Source: Puniceicoccaceae bacterium
GTDB taxonomy: Bacteria > Verrucomicrobiota > Verrucomicrobiia > Opitutales > JAFGAQ01
Assembly (NCBI GenBank): GCA_040224245.1
Contig: JBEGIR010000050.1
Location: 16,891-80,890, forward strand
DNA length: 64,000 nt
Reading direction: 5' to 3'
Shown: one piece after another, positions 44,619-54,125 of the stretch
How positions within the stretch are numbered: position 1 is the first letter of the stretch
How the letters are laid out: every line of letters begins with the position of its first letter
The notes under the pieces: model-generated
Database searches by the model: none
Seen by the model: only the letters and a program-made list of their open reading frames with translations
What the model was told of the DNA's origin: nothing
Position numbers and translations under genes: made by a program

Positions 44619-44694
44619 GCCAGCTTAGCTCAGTTGGTAGAGCTCCCGCCTTGTAAGCGGACGGTCGTCGGTTCGAATCCGACAGCTGGCTCCA
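44619..44694 (+). tRNA. tRNA-Thr (anticodon TGT)
   Basis: A 76-base cloverleaf: acceptor GCCAGCT/AGCTGGC, D arm with AGCTCAGTTGGTAGAGCT, anticodon loop CTTGTAA (anticodon TGT, reads ACA) on a stem with a C-A mismatch at its base, T arm GTCGGTTCGAATCCGAC, discriminator T and encoded CCA, followed at once by six or more T residues. Confidence 0.95.
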
Positions 44695-44699
44695 TTTTT

Positions 44700-45089
44700 T
44701 TATCCTCCTGCGCGAATGGCGCGGTATCCCTGTTCACTCAGCAACTCTACCACGCGCTCGGCAAAATCGCCTTGGATTTCGATATTTCCATCAGCGAGGG
44801 TTCCACCGGTTGCAAGCTGGCGTTTCAGCGAGCGGAGAATCGACTCCTTCATCGACAGCGCCATTCCGGGGAAGGCATAGATCACCGTGACGGTTTTCCC
44901 GCCACGACCGGATTTTTCACGTTTGACCTCAAGACGTCCACCACGGGGTTGCGGAGCTGCTTTTTTGCCATTTGGGGCAGCGTTTGTTCCCTGCGGAAGT
45001 CCCTGGATATCCAGCGCTGCAAATGCGGCATGCTGCATGGGTTCGGATGCATTGTCAGTCGGGATACGACGCTTTGATTTTCGGCTCAT
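44700..45089 (-). CDS. SUI1/YciH-family translation initiation factor homologue
   Basis: A 129-residue protein whose last 85 residues form the SUI1 (eIF1-like) domain: GRLEVKREKSGRGGKTVTVIYAFPGM, LKRQLATGGTLADGNIEIQGDF and VVELLSEQGYRAIRAGG. Bacterial YciH is implicated in start-site discrimination and stress-dependent repression of translation. A 40-residue flexible N-terminus precedes it. The stop codon is 5 bases from the 3' end of the opposite-strand tRNA-Thr. Start ATG 45089 gives MSRKSKRR, the common basic start of this family. Confidence 0.87.
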   Translation of the reverse strand: MSRKSKRRIPTDNASEPMQHAAFAALDIQGLPQGTNAAPNGKKAAPQPRGGRLEVKREKSGRGGKTVTVIYAFPGMALSMKESILRSLKRQLATGGTLADGNIEIQGDFAERVVELLSEQGYRAIRAGG

Positions 45090-45209
45090 GACAGATTCGC
45101 ACGATGCGCGCTTTGGGGTCGAAGGCAACTCCTTCCTTTCATTGCGGGCAAACGCAAGCCACTCGATTCTCCAGAGGCCTATCTTGGAAATTCATGACGC
45201 GCGATTACG

Positions 45210-46061
45210 TCAAAAATCCATGGAGTTGACTTTGACAAGAACCGACTCCTTGAAATCGAGCAGACGTTCCAATTTGGTCACGGGAATTTCCAGCCGCTCA
45301 AAGGCTGAATCTTCCAAAACCGGGGCAATGTCATTCTGTTCCGGATGTAGTGTACGGGATGCGAGCTGGTCGGCAAGGTAGGTTACAGCCGTTTCGGAGC
45401 GATACATTGGTGCATGAACCCAGTCTCTGTAGTAGAGATTGGCGTATTGAATTGCTTCCGGAAGCTCCCACTGCCGTGTCACGATGGTGCCTACGCTCAT
45501 GTGAAACTCTTCAACCAGCAGCAACACATCTTCCCGCGTCAGCCCATCTTTGAGTTCTTCGGGAAGGTTGTTGATCGTAAAGAGGGTGACCGGTTTTCCG
45601 ATCTCGTGCAGCAAGGCGCAAAGGTAGAGCGTATCGGTGTTCATTTGGCAGTAACCGGCAAGCTCTTTGGCAAAAATCGCAGAGGCTAGCGAATGACGCC
45701 ACATGTCGCGGATTTCCGAATGAAAGGCTGGAACGTTGAAAACGTTTTTCTGGATGGATACGGAAATGGCGATTTCGCTCAACAATTTGAGGCCGAGTCG
45801 GGCAACTGCCAGTTCGAGGGATTCGACCCTTTCGAATCCTCCAAATGAAGCCGAGTTGGAGATGTGAAGGACATGACTCGCAATGGACTGGTCGTGATGG
45901 ATGAGTTCCGAAAGTGTCGCGATATCCGCATCGGGATCCTGGCTCATGACCATGATGTCCTGAGCAATTTTGGGCAACACCGGAATCGTGAGATCATCAT
46001 ACTCCAGTGCTTTAACGAGCGTCCTGCGGGTGACATCAAGGGGGCGATTTGAAGGTGTCAT
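45210..46061 (-). CDS. HDOD-domain protein
   Basis: A 283-residue soluble signalling protein. The HDOD fold (a degenerate HD domain) covers about 15-215: LTIPVLPKIAQDIMVMSQDPDADIATLSELIHHDQSIASHVLHISNSASFGG is the diagnostic start, followed by ESLELAVARLGLKLLSEIAIS and LCALLHEIGKPV. No GGDEF, EAL or response-regulator domain is attached. HDOD proteins link to cyclic-di-GMP, chemotaxis or stress pathways, but the role of stand-alone ones is unclear. ATG 46061 is preferred to upstream in-frame starts outside the family. Confidence 0.85.
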   Translation of the reverse strand: MTPSNRPLDVTRRTLVKALEYDDLTIPVLPKIAQDIMVMSQDPDADIATLSELIHHDQSIASHVLHISNSASFGGFERVESLELAVARLGLKLLSEIAISVSIQKNVFNVPAFHSEIRDMWRHSLASAIFAKELAGYCQMNTDTLYLCALLHEIGKPVTLFTINNLPEELKDGLTREDVLLLVEEFHMSVGTIVTRQWELPEAIQYANLYYRDWVHAPMYRSETAVTYLADQLASRTLHPEQNDIAPVLEDSAFERLEIPVTKLERLLDFKESVLVKVNSMDF

Positions 46062-46339
46062 GAATGGGGAGAGTATCGGAAATTGCAGGAGAAATGGCGA
46101 GACTGATTTTACAAATCGGCGAATCTCAATTGCGACTTTAGGGAAAACTGAAGCGGGGGTTGACGGGTCGAGAGCTGTGAGCACTCACAATAGACTTGCA
46201 ATTCATGCCTTCTCTTGCGATCAAGCTTGTTTGGAATTTCCCCTTGCGGGAAGGTTTGGCATGGAAATGCCAGACGGTTCGGTGCCCTCAAATGATGCTT
46301 CATTGGTATGGGCATCCCTGTATCAAGAAAAACGAAAGT

Positions 46340-47602
46340 ATGTCATTTGAGAATATCTTGTTGGCAGAGCCGATCAAGCGGGCTCTGATCGAAGAGAACT
46401 ATGGAACCCCGACCCCGATTCAGCGTGACGCGATCCCTGTGATCCTGGAAGGCAAGGATCTCATCGGGTGCGCGCAGACCGGATCGGGAAAGACCGCAGC
46501 GTTTGCGCTTCCGGTTCTGCATCACATGTCGGAACATCCGAAGGTAATGCAAGCCAAACAGTGCCGCACAGTGGTGTTGGCACCCACCCGGGAGTTGGCA
46601 ACGCAGGTTTCCAGAAGTTTTGAACGTTACGGCAAATACCTCAACCTCAAGGTTGGCATTGTGGTGGGAGGCATGCCCATGCCTCCGCAAATCAAGATGC
46701 TTGCGGAAGGAGTGGATGTGGTGGTTGGTACCCCGGGGCGCATGCTCGATCTGATGCAGCAGCGCAAAATTGATTTTCGGGAGACAGATCACCTCATTCT
46801 GGATGAAGTGGATCGCATGTTTGACATGGGATTTATTCAGGATGTGAAGGCGATCATTCAGCGCATTCCCGAGTCGCGACAGACACTGTGTTTTTCTGCA
46901 ACCCTTGATGCCAAAGTGGGTCGCCTCATTCAGGCGATCACCAAAGATCCGGTGCAGATTTCGGTGGACCCCGAGTCAAAGCCTGCCGAACGGGTGGAGC
47001 AGGGGGCCTGCTTCATTCGCAATCAGGACAAAGCAGATCTGGTCTGTCATCTGATTCTCGAGGAAGAGCAACGCGACCCGGAATCCAAGATTCTGATTTT
47101 TACAGCCACCAAACAAGGTGCGGATCACCTGATGGATCGCCTGCGTGCGGAAAAGATTCGCAGTGAGGCCATGCATGGAGACAAGGCGCAGCGGGTTCGT
47201 GACCGGGTGCTCGACAAGTTTCGTTCGGGTGCAACCAATGTGCTGATTGCCACTGACGTTGCTGCGAGAGGACTGGACATCAAAGGCATTGACCTGGTGG
47301 TGAACTACGACATTCCCAAAGAAGGGGACACCTACGTTCACCGTATCGGGCGAACTGGCCGGGCCGGAAAGGATGGACGGGCATTTACCTTGTGCGCTGA
47401 GTTTGACCAACCCGCGCTGAATGTCGTCGAACGCTTTCTGGGCAAGTCCATTGATCCCTTCACCGACCATCCCTTTCACAGTGTGATCCTCTGTGAGCGT
47501 TATCAGACGCTGTATGGAGGCAATGCTGCTGCGGGCAGTGCTAGCACAGGGGGATTGACGGGGCGCCGCTCGAATCGCAGGAATCGCGGTCTTCGCCGCT
47601 AG
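46340..47602 (+). CDS. DEAD-box family ATP-dependent RNA helicase
   Basis: A 420-residue RhlE-like helicase. Q motif FENILLAEPIKRALIEENYGTPTPIQ, motif I AQTGSGKT (45-52), Ia PTRELATQ, motif II LILDEVDRMFD, motif III SATLD, motif V DVAARGLDIK and VI HRIGRTGRAG. Motif II reads D-E-V-D in place of D-E-A-D, a conservative change that keeps the Mg-binding acids. The short C-terminus ends in basic RRSNRRNRGLRR, likely for RNA contact. Start ATG 46340 begins at the Q motif. A strong terminator-like hairpin follows. Confidence 0.93.
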   Translation: MSFENILLAEPIKRALIEENYGTPTPIQRDAIPVILEGKDLIGCAQTGSGKTAAFALPVLHHMSEHPKVMQAKQCRTVVLAPTRELATQVSRSFERYGKYLNLKVGIVVGGMPMPPQIKMLAEGVDVVVGTPGRMLDLMQQRKIDFRETDHLILDEVDRMFDMGFIQDVKAIIQRIPESRQTLCFSATLDAKVGRLIQAITKDPVQISVDPESKPAERVEQGACFIRNQDKADLVCHLILEEEQRDPESKILIFTATKQGADHLMDRLRAEKIRSEAMHGDKAQRVRDRVLDKFRSGATNVLIATDVAARGLDIKGIDLVVNYDIPKEGDTYVHRIGRTGRAGKDGRAFTLCAEFDQPALNVVERFLGKSIDPFTDHPFHSVILCERYQTLYGGNAAAGSASTGGLTGRRSNRRNRGLRR

Positions 47603-47655
47603 TCGGCAAGCCGTTACTGGCTGAGCGCAGCCCAGTTGCTCAAATCCAGGGTAGA

Positions 47656-47678
47656 GGGAGCTTCCTGCTCCCTTTCTT
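47656..47678 (+). terminator. Terminator hairpin after the helicase gene
   Basis: GGGAGC - TTCCT - GCTCCC followed by TTTCTT, 54 bases past the stop. The core also resembles the REP-like repeat (GGGAGCTTCC) seen elsewhere in this window. Confidence 0.7.
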
Positions 47679-47731
47679 CGGTGATCGCGATACCCCTTTC
47701 GCTTCCAATTCCTCCTCAAGTTTGGGCGGTT

Positions 47732-47760
47732 GCACAGCAGGAAGCTCCTCCAGGCTGTGC
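47732..47760. repeat. 7-bp inverted repeat enclosing a REP-like core
   Basis: GCACAGC (47732-47738) and GCTGTGC (47754-47760) flank AGGAAGCTCCTCCAG, whose GGAAGCTCC matches the dispersed repeat core. It lies in the 310-base gap between the helicase and the efflux adaptor; nothing else is recognised in that gap except the terminator-like hairpin at 47656. Confidence 0.6.
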
Positions 47761-47912
47761 GTTTGCCGATTCCCCCATTGACAAGTGAGGAAGGTTGGGG
47801 GATTTTTAGCGATCATCGATGAAAACTCCCCGAATCTCCCGTGCTTTCACTCATTCCGTCTCAGCGATTGAGGCTTTGCAAACAGACGGGTGCCCCTCCG
47901 ATTGAAATCGTT

Positions 47913-49139
47913 ATGGAATCCAGGGAATCCATTGCAATTCGCCTGATCAAATACTTGCTTCCGCCGCTGATCATTCTGGCGGCATTGGGTGCCCTTATTC
48001 TGCTTTTTTTGGCGCGCAAGGCTCCACCTGAGCGGGAGGTGGAGCGAGTGTTGCCCAAGGTTGAAGTTCTGGAGATTGTACCAGAAACGGGCCGACTGAC
48101 ACTGGACAGTCAGGGCGTGGTGCAAGCCAGGCAATCCACGCTGTTGATTGCGGAGATCAGTGGAGTCGTGGAATGGGTTTCCCCCGCACTCTATGCGGGT
48201 GGATTTTTCGAAAAAGGGGAAGTCCTTCTTCGCCTGGAGGCCACGGCGCATGAATCCGCACTGGCCAGTGCCCGGGTCCGATTGGCACAGGCGGAGTTAC
48301 TGCACGAGCAGGAATCCGCTCTGGCGGAGCAGGCGAGGGTCGAGTGGGAACACATCGGTGACGGTCCCGGAAGTGACCTGACGTTGCGAATCCCTCAGTT
48401 GCGGGCAGCAGCCGCAGAACTCGAAGCCGCGAAAGCGGCAGTCCGACTGGCGGAGCGGGATTTGCGGCATACGCAGGTCAGGGCACCTTACCGGGGTCGT
48501 GTGCGTGAGAAATTTGTGGACGTGGGGCAGAGCCTTGCGGCCAGAGCGAGTCAGATCGCCTCGATCTATTCGGTGGATGCGGCCGAAATTCGTGTTTCCT
48601 TCTCGCAGCAAGAGGCGGGGTTGCTTGAACTGCCCGAGTTGTTTGTGGAAGGCGGTATGACGGGAGCACAGGCACCCGTGGAGGTGATTGCTGAATATGG
48701 GGCACAGCATCATGTATGGAAGGGAACCTTGGACCGTACCGAAGGCGCGGTGGATGCTTCAACCCGACTGATCTATGCGGTGGTTCGGGTCGATGAACCC
48801 TACGCGACTTCAAAAGAGGAGATGCGTCCACCGCTGAAGGTGGGGATGTTTGTAAGGGTGAAGATTCAGGGACGTGAGATCCAGAATGCTGTCAAGTTGC
48901 CTCGTGAAGCCCTTCAGGGAGAGAACCGGGTACATGTGCTCGATGCGCAGAATCGCCTGGAGATCCGTCCGGTTGAAGTGGTCCACCGGGCGATGGATCA
49001 TGTTGTGGTGACGGAGGGACTCCACAAAGGGGACCGTGTGATCATCACGCGCCTGCAGTATGCCACACCCGGCATGCAGTTGGATCCCGCTTCAGGAGTG
49101 CCAATGGCCCATGCAGAACCGCAAGAAACCCCAAAATGA
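47913..49139 (+). CDS. RND efflux periplasmic adaptor (membrane fusion protein)
   Basis: A 408-residue HlyD/MFP adaptor. One N-terminal helix (LLPPLIILAALGALILLFL) anchors it; then a biotinyl-lipoyl half (QSTLLIAEISGVVEWVSPALYAGGFFEKGEVLLRLE), a helical hairpin (SALASARVRLAQAELLHEQESALAEQ...LEAAKAAVRLAERDL), the second lipoyl half (TQVRAPYRGRVREKFVDVGQSLA) and beta-barrel/membrane-proximal domains to the end. It bridges the RND pump to the outer membrane. The ATG at 47913 is preferred to an upstream GTG (47841). The permease gene begins 7 bases after the stop. Confidence 0.92.
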   Translation: MESRESIAIRLIKYLLPPLIILAALGALILLFLARKAPPEREVERVLPKVEVLEIVPETGRLTLDSQGVVQARQSTLLIAEISGVVEWVSPALYAGGFFEKGEVLLRLEATAHESALASARVRLAQAELLHEQESALAEQARVEWEHIGDGPGSDLTLRIPQLRAAAAELEAAKAAVRLAERDLRHTQVRAPYRGRVREKFVDVGQSLAARASQIASIYSVDAAEIRVSFSQQEAGLLELPELFVEGGMTGAQAPVEVIAEYGAQHHVWKGTLDRTEGAVDASTRLIYAVVRVDEPYATSKEEMRPPLKVGMFVRVKIQGREIQNAVKLPREALQGENRVHVLDAQNRLEIRPVEVVHRAMDHVVVTEGLHKGDRVIITRLQYATPGMQLDPASGVPMAHAEPQETPK

Positions 49140-49146
49140 GGCTGGC

Positions 49147-52100
49147 ATGATCGCATGGTTTGCACGCAACGGAGTCGCTGCCAATCTGCTGATGCTGGTT
49201 GTGGCTGTGGCTGGCGTGGTTTCGCTGATGACCGTCAAGCGGGAACTGTTTCCTCAGTTTTCACTCGACATGATCACAGTATCCGTTCCCTACCTTGGTG
49301 CCTCACCTGAGGAGATGGAGGAAGCGGTGATCGTGCGCATTGAGGAAGCGATCCAGGGGTTGGATGGCATCAAGCAAGTGAGGTCGACGGCGGTTGAAAA
49401 CATGGGCAGTGTGGTGATTGAAGTGCGTCGGGGCTACAATCTGGCGAAGGTCAAGGAACAGGTGAAAACAAGGGTTGACGCGATTTCCACCTTTCCCGAG
49501 CAGACGGAACGACCCATTGTCGATGAAGTATTGCTCAACCGGGATACCATTTGGGTATCCTTATACGGAGATACAGATGAACGTGCACTCAAGGAAATGG
49601 CGGTGCGTCTTCGGGATGAGCTTGTAGAAATTTCAGGAATCAGTCAGGTAGAGGTTCAGGGCGTGCGCGACTATGAAATCTCCATCGAAGTTTCCGAGCA
49701 TCGCCTCCGTTCGCATGGTCTGACCTTTGATGAGGTGGTGAATGCCGTGCGCGGTGAATCGCTGGACCTGCCCGGTGGAACCCTGCGAACGAGGGCGGGA
49801 GAGATTTCGGTGCGCACCAAGGAACAGGATTACCGAGGTGTGGAGTTTGAACGCATTGTTCTGCGTCAACATCCGGATGGTGGCAGACTCCTGCTTGAAG
49901 ATGTGGCGACGGTTCGCGACGGTTTTGTGGATCAACCGATTCTCAATCGCTTCAACGGCAAACCGTGTGCATTCGTCCTGGTGCAGGAAGTTGGAGATGA
50001 GAACCCGTTGGAAATCTCGGCGAAGGTTTACGAATACGTGGATGAGGTGCGCGAGCGTTGGGTCCCGGAGGGAATCGAAATCGTGGCCTGGGGGGATGGT
50101 TCGTTTTATTTGCAGGACCGCCTCGACTTGCTGATCAACAATGGCCTTATCGGGTTTGTTTTGGTTTTCCTTTCGCTGGCGTTGTTTCTGCGACCTTCAC
50201 TTGCAGTCTTTGTGTCCATCGGCATTCCTGTCAGTTTTCTGGGAACCTTCGCCATTGCTCCATTCATCGGGGTTTCAATCAACCTGATCTCGCTTTTTGC
50301 CTTTATCTTGGTGCTCGGCATCGTGGTGGACGACGCGATTGTGGTGGGAGAGAGCGTGTTTTCGGAGTATCAGCAAAGTGAACCCGGAGTGGACGCAGCG
50401 ATCCGTGGAACTCACCGGGTGAGCACACCTGTAACGTTTGCGGTGCTCACGACCATGGTGGCATTTCTTCCGGTCTTTTTTCTACCGGGACTGATGGGGA
50501 AATTTTTTGTGATGATTCCAGCAGTGGTGATTCCCACGCTGGCGTTTTCGCTAATTCAAAGCAAGCTGGTGCTTCCCTATCACCTGACGCTGTGCCGGGT
50601 GGGGGATCGTAGCGGGCGAAGCCATTTGAATGTATTTTCCCGATTTCAGCGTGCCTTTTCGGATCGGCTGGAGCACTTTATCCACAACCGCTACGCACCG
50701 TTCGCGCAGCGCATGATCCACTTTCGCTATCTCGTTTTTGCCGGGTTTGTTGCCATGCTCCTGCTGTCGATTGGATTGGTGGGTGCGGGCTGGGTGCGTT
50801 CGGTTTGGTTTCCCAATGTTCCGTCTGATTTCATCATGGTGGATCTCGAAATGGCCCCGGGCACGAACATCGAACAGACAAACGCAACGGTCGAAATTAT
50901 TGAGAACACCTTGCTGGAGGTCGCAAAAGCCGAGCAGGAACGCACCGGATTTAACCCGGTGCAGCATTATGGCACCATGGTCGGTTATGCCGTGTCGACG
51001 GGTGGCCCATCCGTTGGCACTTACAACTCGGGTTCTCACCTTGCCTCGATTGTGGTAGAGATGGGAAAGAGCGAACTACGGGATTCTTCTGCATTTCAAG
51101 TTTCGACCCTGTGGCGTGATCAGATCGGAACCTTGCCGGGAGTGCGGCGTCTGGTCTTTCATGCCTCTGCATCGGGGCCGACCGGACTCCCCATCGATAT
51201 TCGCCTGACCGGACGTGATTTTGGCCAGTTGAAGGCGGCGTCGCTTGCGATTCAGGAACGCCTGAAACAGTATGACGGGATTTTTGACATCCGCGATACC
51301 TATGCCGAGGGCAAACAGGAAGTCAAAGTGTACGCCCGCGAAAATGCACGGGCATTGGGAGTGACTGCTGCCTCGCTGGGTTCGCAGGTTCGCAGTGCAT
51401 TTTATGGTGCGGAGGCGCAGCGCATCCAGCGTGGAAAACATGACGTCAGGGTGATGGTGCGGCTGCCTGAGAACGAACGCCAATCACTTGGCAGCTTGCA
51501 GCAGATGCGGATACGCACCGGAGATGGGCGGGAGATTCCCATCGCGGAGGTCGCTGAGTTGGAATATGGATTTGGATATCCAACCATTTCCAGGGTGGAT
51601 CGCAAGCGGGTCATTCAAATTCAGGCGGATGCCGACAAGGATGTTGCCAATCTCACCGATATTAACGCGGAACTCTATGAAACCGTGCTGCCGGAGTTGC
51701 TTCGGGACTATCCCGGTGTTGTGTCAGTCAAAGACGGCGAGGCAAAGGATCAGGCGGAAGTGATTCCCGTGCTCATGGCGGGGGCCATTTTGGTGCTTGT
51801 CGCGATTTATGCGTTGATTGCCGTACCGTTCAAGAGCTACCTGCAACCGTTGATTGTGATTCTGGTGGTCCCGTTTGGTGTGGGGGGTGCGATTGCCGGG
51901 CACTTTCTCACCGGGCAGGAACTGAGCGTGCTCTCGTTTCTGGGCATCATCGCACTGACGGGAGTGGTGGTGAATGACTCCCTGGTTTTAGTGGATTGTG
52001 TGAATCAGCTCATCCGTGAGCAGGGCATGCCCATGCATGAGGCGGTCTGGCGCGGTGCGGTGACCCGGTTTCGTCCGATTTTGCTCACATCAGTCACGAC

Positions 52101-52332
52101 CTTTGTCGGTCTGATCCCGATTTTGCTCGAACGCAGCCTCCAGGCGCAGTTTCTGATCCCGATGGCCACATCGCTGTCGTTTGGGGTGCTGTTTGCGACC
52201 TTTATCACCCTGATGCTCGTGCCCTGCAGCTATTTGATTCTGGAGGACATTCAGCGCCTGCTGACCTGGATGTTCGGGCGCTGGTGGCGCGGTTTCAAGG
52301 CATTGTTTGGAGTGACCCGCGGTGCGGCTTGA
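49147..52332 (+). CDS. RND-family efflux permease (AcrB/HAE-1 type)
   Basis: A 1061-residue proton-driven exporter with 12 helices and two large periplasmic loops. The start MIAWFARNGVAANLLMLVVAVAGVVSLMTVKRELFPQF, the helix-4 acids in GIVVDDAIVVGESVF, the PVFFLPGLMGKFF block and, in the second half, SFLGIIALTGVVVNDSLVLVD are standard. Substrate is not predictable: drugs, dyes, bile salts or metals. An in-frame ATG at 49111 would overlap the adaptor gene; 49147 has a GAGG sequence 5 bases upstream and matches family starts. No outer-membrane channel gene is adjacent. Confidence 0.92.
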   Translation: MIAWFARNGVAANLLMLVVAVAGVVSLMTVKRELFPQFSLDMITVSVPYLGASPEEMEEAVIVRIEEAIQGLDGIKQVRSTAVENMGSVVIEVRRGYNLAKVKEQVKTRVDAISTFPEQTERPIVDEVLLNRDTIWVSLYGDTDERALKEMAVRLRDELVEISGISQVEVQGVRDYEISIEVSEHRLRSHGLTFDEVVNAVRGESLDLPGGTLRTRAGEISVRTKEQDYRGVEFERIVLRQHPDGGRLLLEDVATVRDGFVDQPILNRFNGKPCAFVLVQEVGDENPLEISAKVYEYVDEVRERWVPEGIEIVAWGDGSFYLQDRLDLLINNGLIGFVLVFLSLALFLRPSLAVFVSIGIPVSFLGTFAIAPFIGVSINLISLFAFILVLGIVVDDAIVVGESVFSEYQQSEPGVDAAIRGTHRVSTPVTFAVLTTMVAFLPVFFLPGLMGKFFVMIPAVVIPTLAFSLIQSKLVLPYHLTLCRVGDRSGRSHLNVFSRFQRAFSDRLEHFIHNRYAPFAQRMIHFRYLVFAGFVAMLLLSIGLVGAGWVRSVWFPNVPSDFIMVDLEMAPGTNIEQTNATVEIIENTLLEVAKAEQERTGFNPVQHYGTMVGYAVSTGGPSVGTYNSGSHLASIVVEMGKSELRDSSAFQVSTLWRDQIGTLPGVRRLVFHASASGPTGLPIDIRLTGRDFGQLKAASLAIQERLKQYDGIFDIRDTYAEGKQEVKVYARENARALGVTAASLGSQVRSAFYGAEAQRIQRGKHDVRVMVRLPENERQSLGSLQQMRIRTGDGREIPIAEVAELEYGFGYPTISRVDRKRVIQIQADADKDVANLTDINAELYETVLPELLRDYPGVVSVKDGEAKDQAEVIPVLMAGAILVLVAIYALIAVPFKSYLQPLIVILVVPFGVGGAIAGHFLTGQELSVLSFLGIIALTGVVVNDSLVLVDCVNQLIREQGMPMHEAVWRGAVTRFRPILLTSVTTFVGLIPILLERSLQAQFLIPMATSLSFGVLFATFITLMLVPCSYLILEDIQRLLTWMFGRWWRGFKALFGVTRGAA

Positions 52333-52348
52333 TCGCGTATCAAATCCC

Positions 52349-54070
52349 TCATTCCTTGTCCTTTTTCACCATGAGGATGACCTCGGTATCCTTGGAACCG
52401 ATGATTTCCTGGGCTCGCAACAGCGCATTGCGGGTCGACAAGGTCAGGTTTTCGGGCGTGTAGCGAAACAGGTTGTCCGGACCGACGACCTCAGCCAGAC
52501 CGGATTTTTCGATTTGCGGCAACATGTCGTCACGCACACCAGCGAGGATGACGTCACGGTCGTTTTGTCGTGCAAATTCGATGAGATTGACAATGGCGAG
52601 ACTCGCCGTGGCATCAATGTGGTGGGCATTGAGCATACGCAGGATGATGACCTTGAGGTTCGGAGATTCGACCAGATCCCGCATGCGGTCGAGGAAGACA
52701 TCAGTGGATCCAAAAAAGAGGTCGCCCTCCACATGCACAATGGAAATGGCGGAGCGCCGTTCCGGGCGGGTACCGAGAACTTCTCCCTGATCGGTGAAAT
52801 CCACCTCCTGCAGGGTGGGGTTGGCAACTTTCTTCAGAAAGAGCGCGATTGAGAGGCCCACTCCAAAGTAGATGGCAATGTCCAGCGGAAAGAGTAGTCC
52901 GGAGGTAAACGTGACCAGAAAGGTTGCAGCATCAGACTTGGAAGTTCTCAGGAAAACCTTGATCGTGTCCCACTTGATCAGCGAAATCCCCACAATCATG
53001 ATCATGGACGCCAGTGAAGCCTTGGGGATATACTGAATCAGCGGGGCCAGCGCAAAAATCGCAATGAGCAGGAGCAGCCCGCTGATGAGACTGGAAACCG
53101 GGGTGCGTGCACCGCTGTCATAGTTGAGCATGGTGCGAACGGGTGAACCGGAAACTGGCATGCCCGCGCCAAAAGCATTGACCGTGTTGGCCACTCCCAT
53201 GCTGACCATCTGTTGGGAAATGTCCACCGTGTCACCAGCACGTGCTGCAACGGTTTTGGAAATGGATGAACTCTCGAGCAGAGAAAGCAGTGAAATCGCA
53301 AATGCGGTGCCAAGAAGGCTGTGGATCAATTTGAGGTCGAGCAATGGGACCGTGAGCGACCAATCGCCACGCGGCAAATTTGGCAGGGTTTGCAAATGCA
53401 GCCCCCATCGCTGCAGCAGGATCGATAACAGGGTCGACAGTACAATTGTCAGGGCGAGCGAAGGAAGCCGGGGATTGATGCGTCGGAGTGTAAAGTGAAT
53501 GAGAGGAGTGAGTGCGGAAAACAGCAGGATGGGCCATTGGGTCATGCCACTGGATTGCAGAATCTCCTGGAGCGTTAACAAAAAGGTGCCGCTCCCTTCG
53601 ATCTCAATGCCCAGAACGTGAGGGGATTGTTTGACGATAATCAGAAATCCGGCCGCCGTGACGTAGCCTGTGATCACCGCGCGCGATACGTATTGAATCA
53701 CGACCTCCAGACGCAGGAAGGCACCAGCAAACAGGAAGCATCCGACCATCAGTACCAGCATGGGCAGCACGACAAGACGCTGACTTTCCTCCAGTCCCAT
53801 TGAGAGGAATCCGCTCATCAGCAGCACGGCGGTGGCGTTGCTGGGACCCGTGATCAGGAAGCGCGAGCTGGCAAAAAACGGTGCGATGATGGATCCCAGT
53901 GCAGAGGCATGCACTCCATACTGAATGGGCAGTCCCGCGATCATGGCGTAGGCCATGGACTGAGGGAAATCGAGCAAAGCCACATTGATTCCTGCCTTCA
54001 GATCGTGTCCGAGGTCGCGGATTTGATAGCCCTTGAGTTTGGCCAGCAGCGGTAGGGTGCGCCAGTTCAT
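52349..54070 (-). CDS. SulP-family anion transporter with STAS domain (copy 2)
   Basis: A 573-residue relative of the copy at 42758. Membrane signatures: DLGHDLKAGINVALLDFPQSMAYAMIAGLPIQYGV, ITGPSNATAVLLMSG and AGDTVDISQQMVSMGVANTVNAFGAGMPVSGSPVRTML; STAS domain with SIVHVEGDLFFGSTDVFLDRM and LNAHHIDATASLAIVNLIE. Similar domain plan and matching motifs, but only moderate similarity overall, so an old paralogue or separate acquisition. Downstream RND genes converge on it. Confidence 0.9.
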   Translation of the reverse strand: MNWRTLPLLAKLKGYQIRDLGHDLKAGINVALLDFPQSMAYAMIAGLPIQYGVHASALGSIIAPFFASSRFLITGPSNATAVLLMSGFLSMGLEESQRLVVLPMLVLMVGCFLFAGAFLRLEVVIQYVSRAVITGYVTAAGFLIIVKQSPHVLGIEIEGSGTFLLTLQEILQSSGMTQWPILLFSALTPLIHFTLRRINPRLPSLALTIVLSTLLSILLQRWGLHLQTLPNLPRGDWSLTVPLLDLKLIHSLLGTAFAISLLSLLESSSISKTVAARAGDTVDISQQMVSMGVANTVNAFGAGMPVSGSPVRTMLNYDSGARTPVSSLISGLLLLIAIFALAPLIQYIPKASLASMIMIVGISLIKWDTIKVFLRTSKSDAATFLVTFTSGLLFPLDIAIYFGVGLSIALFLKKVANPTLQEVDFTDQGEVLGTRPERRSAISIVHVEGDLFFGSTDVFLDRMRDLVESPNLKVIILRMLNAHHIDATASLAIVNLIEFARQNDRDVILAGVRDDMLPQIEKSGLAEVVGPDNLFRYTPENLTLSTRNALLRAQEIIGSKDTEVILMVKKDKE

Positions 54071-54125
54071 CTGCTATAGGTTGATTGCAGGAAGGTCAGG
54101 GTTTTAGGGGATGCGGGGAGTGGAA

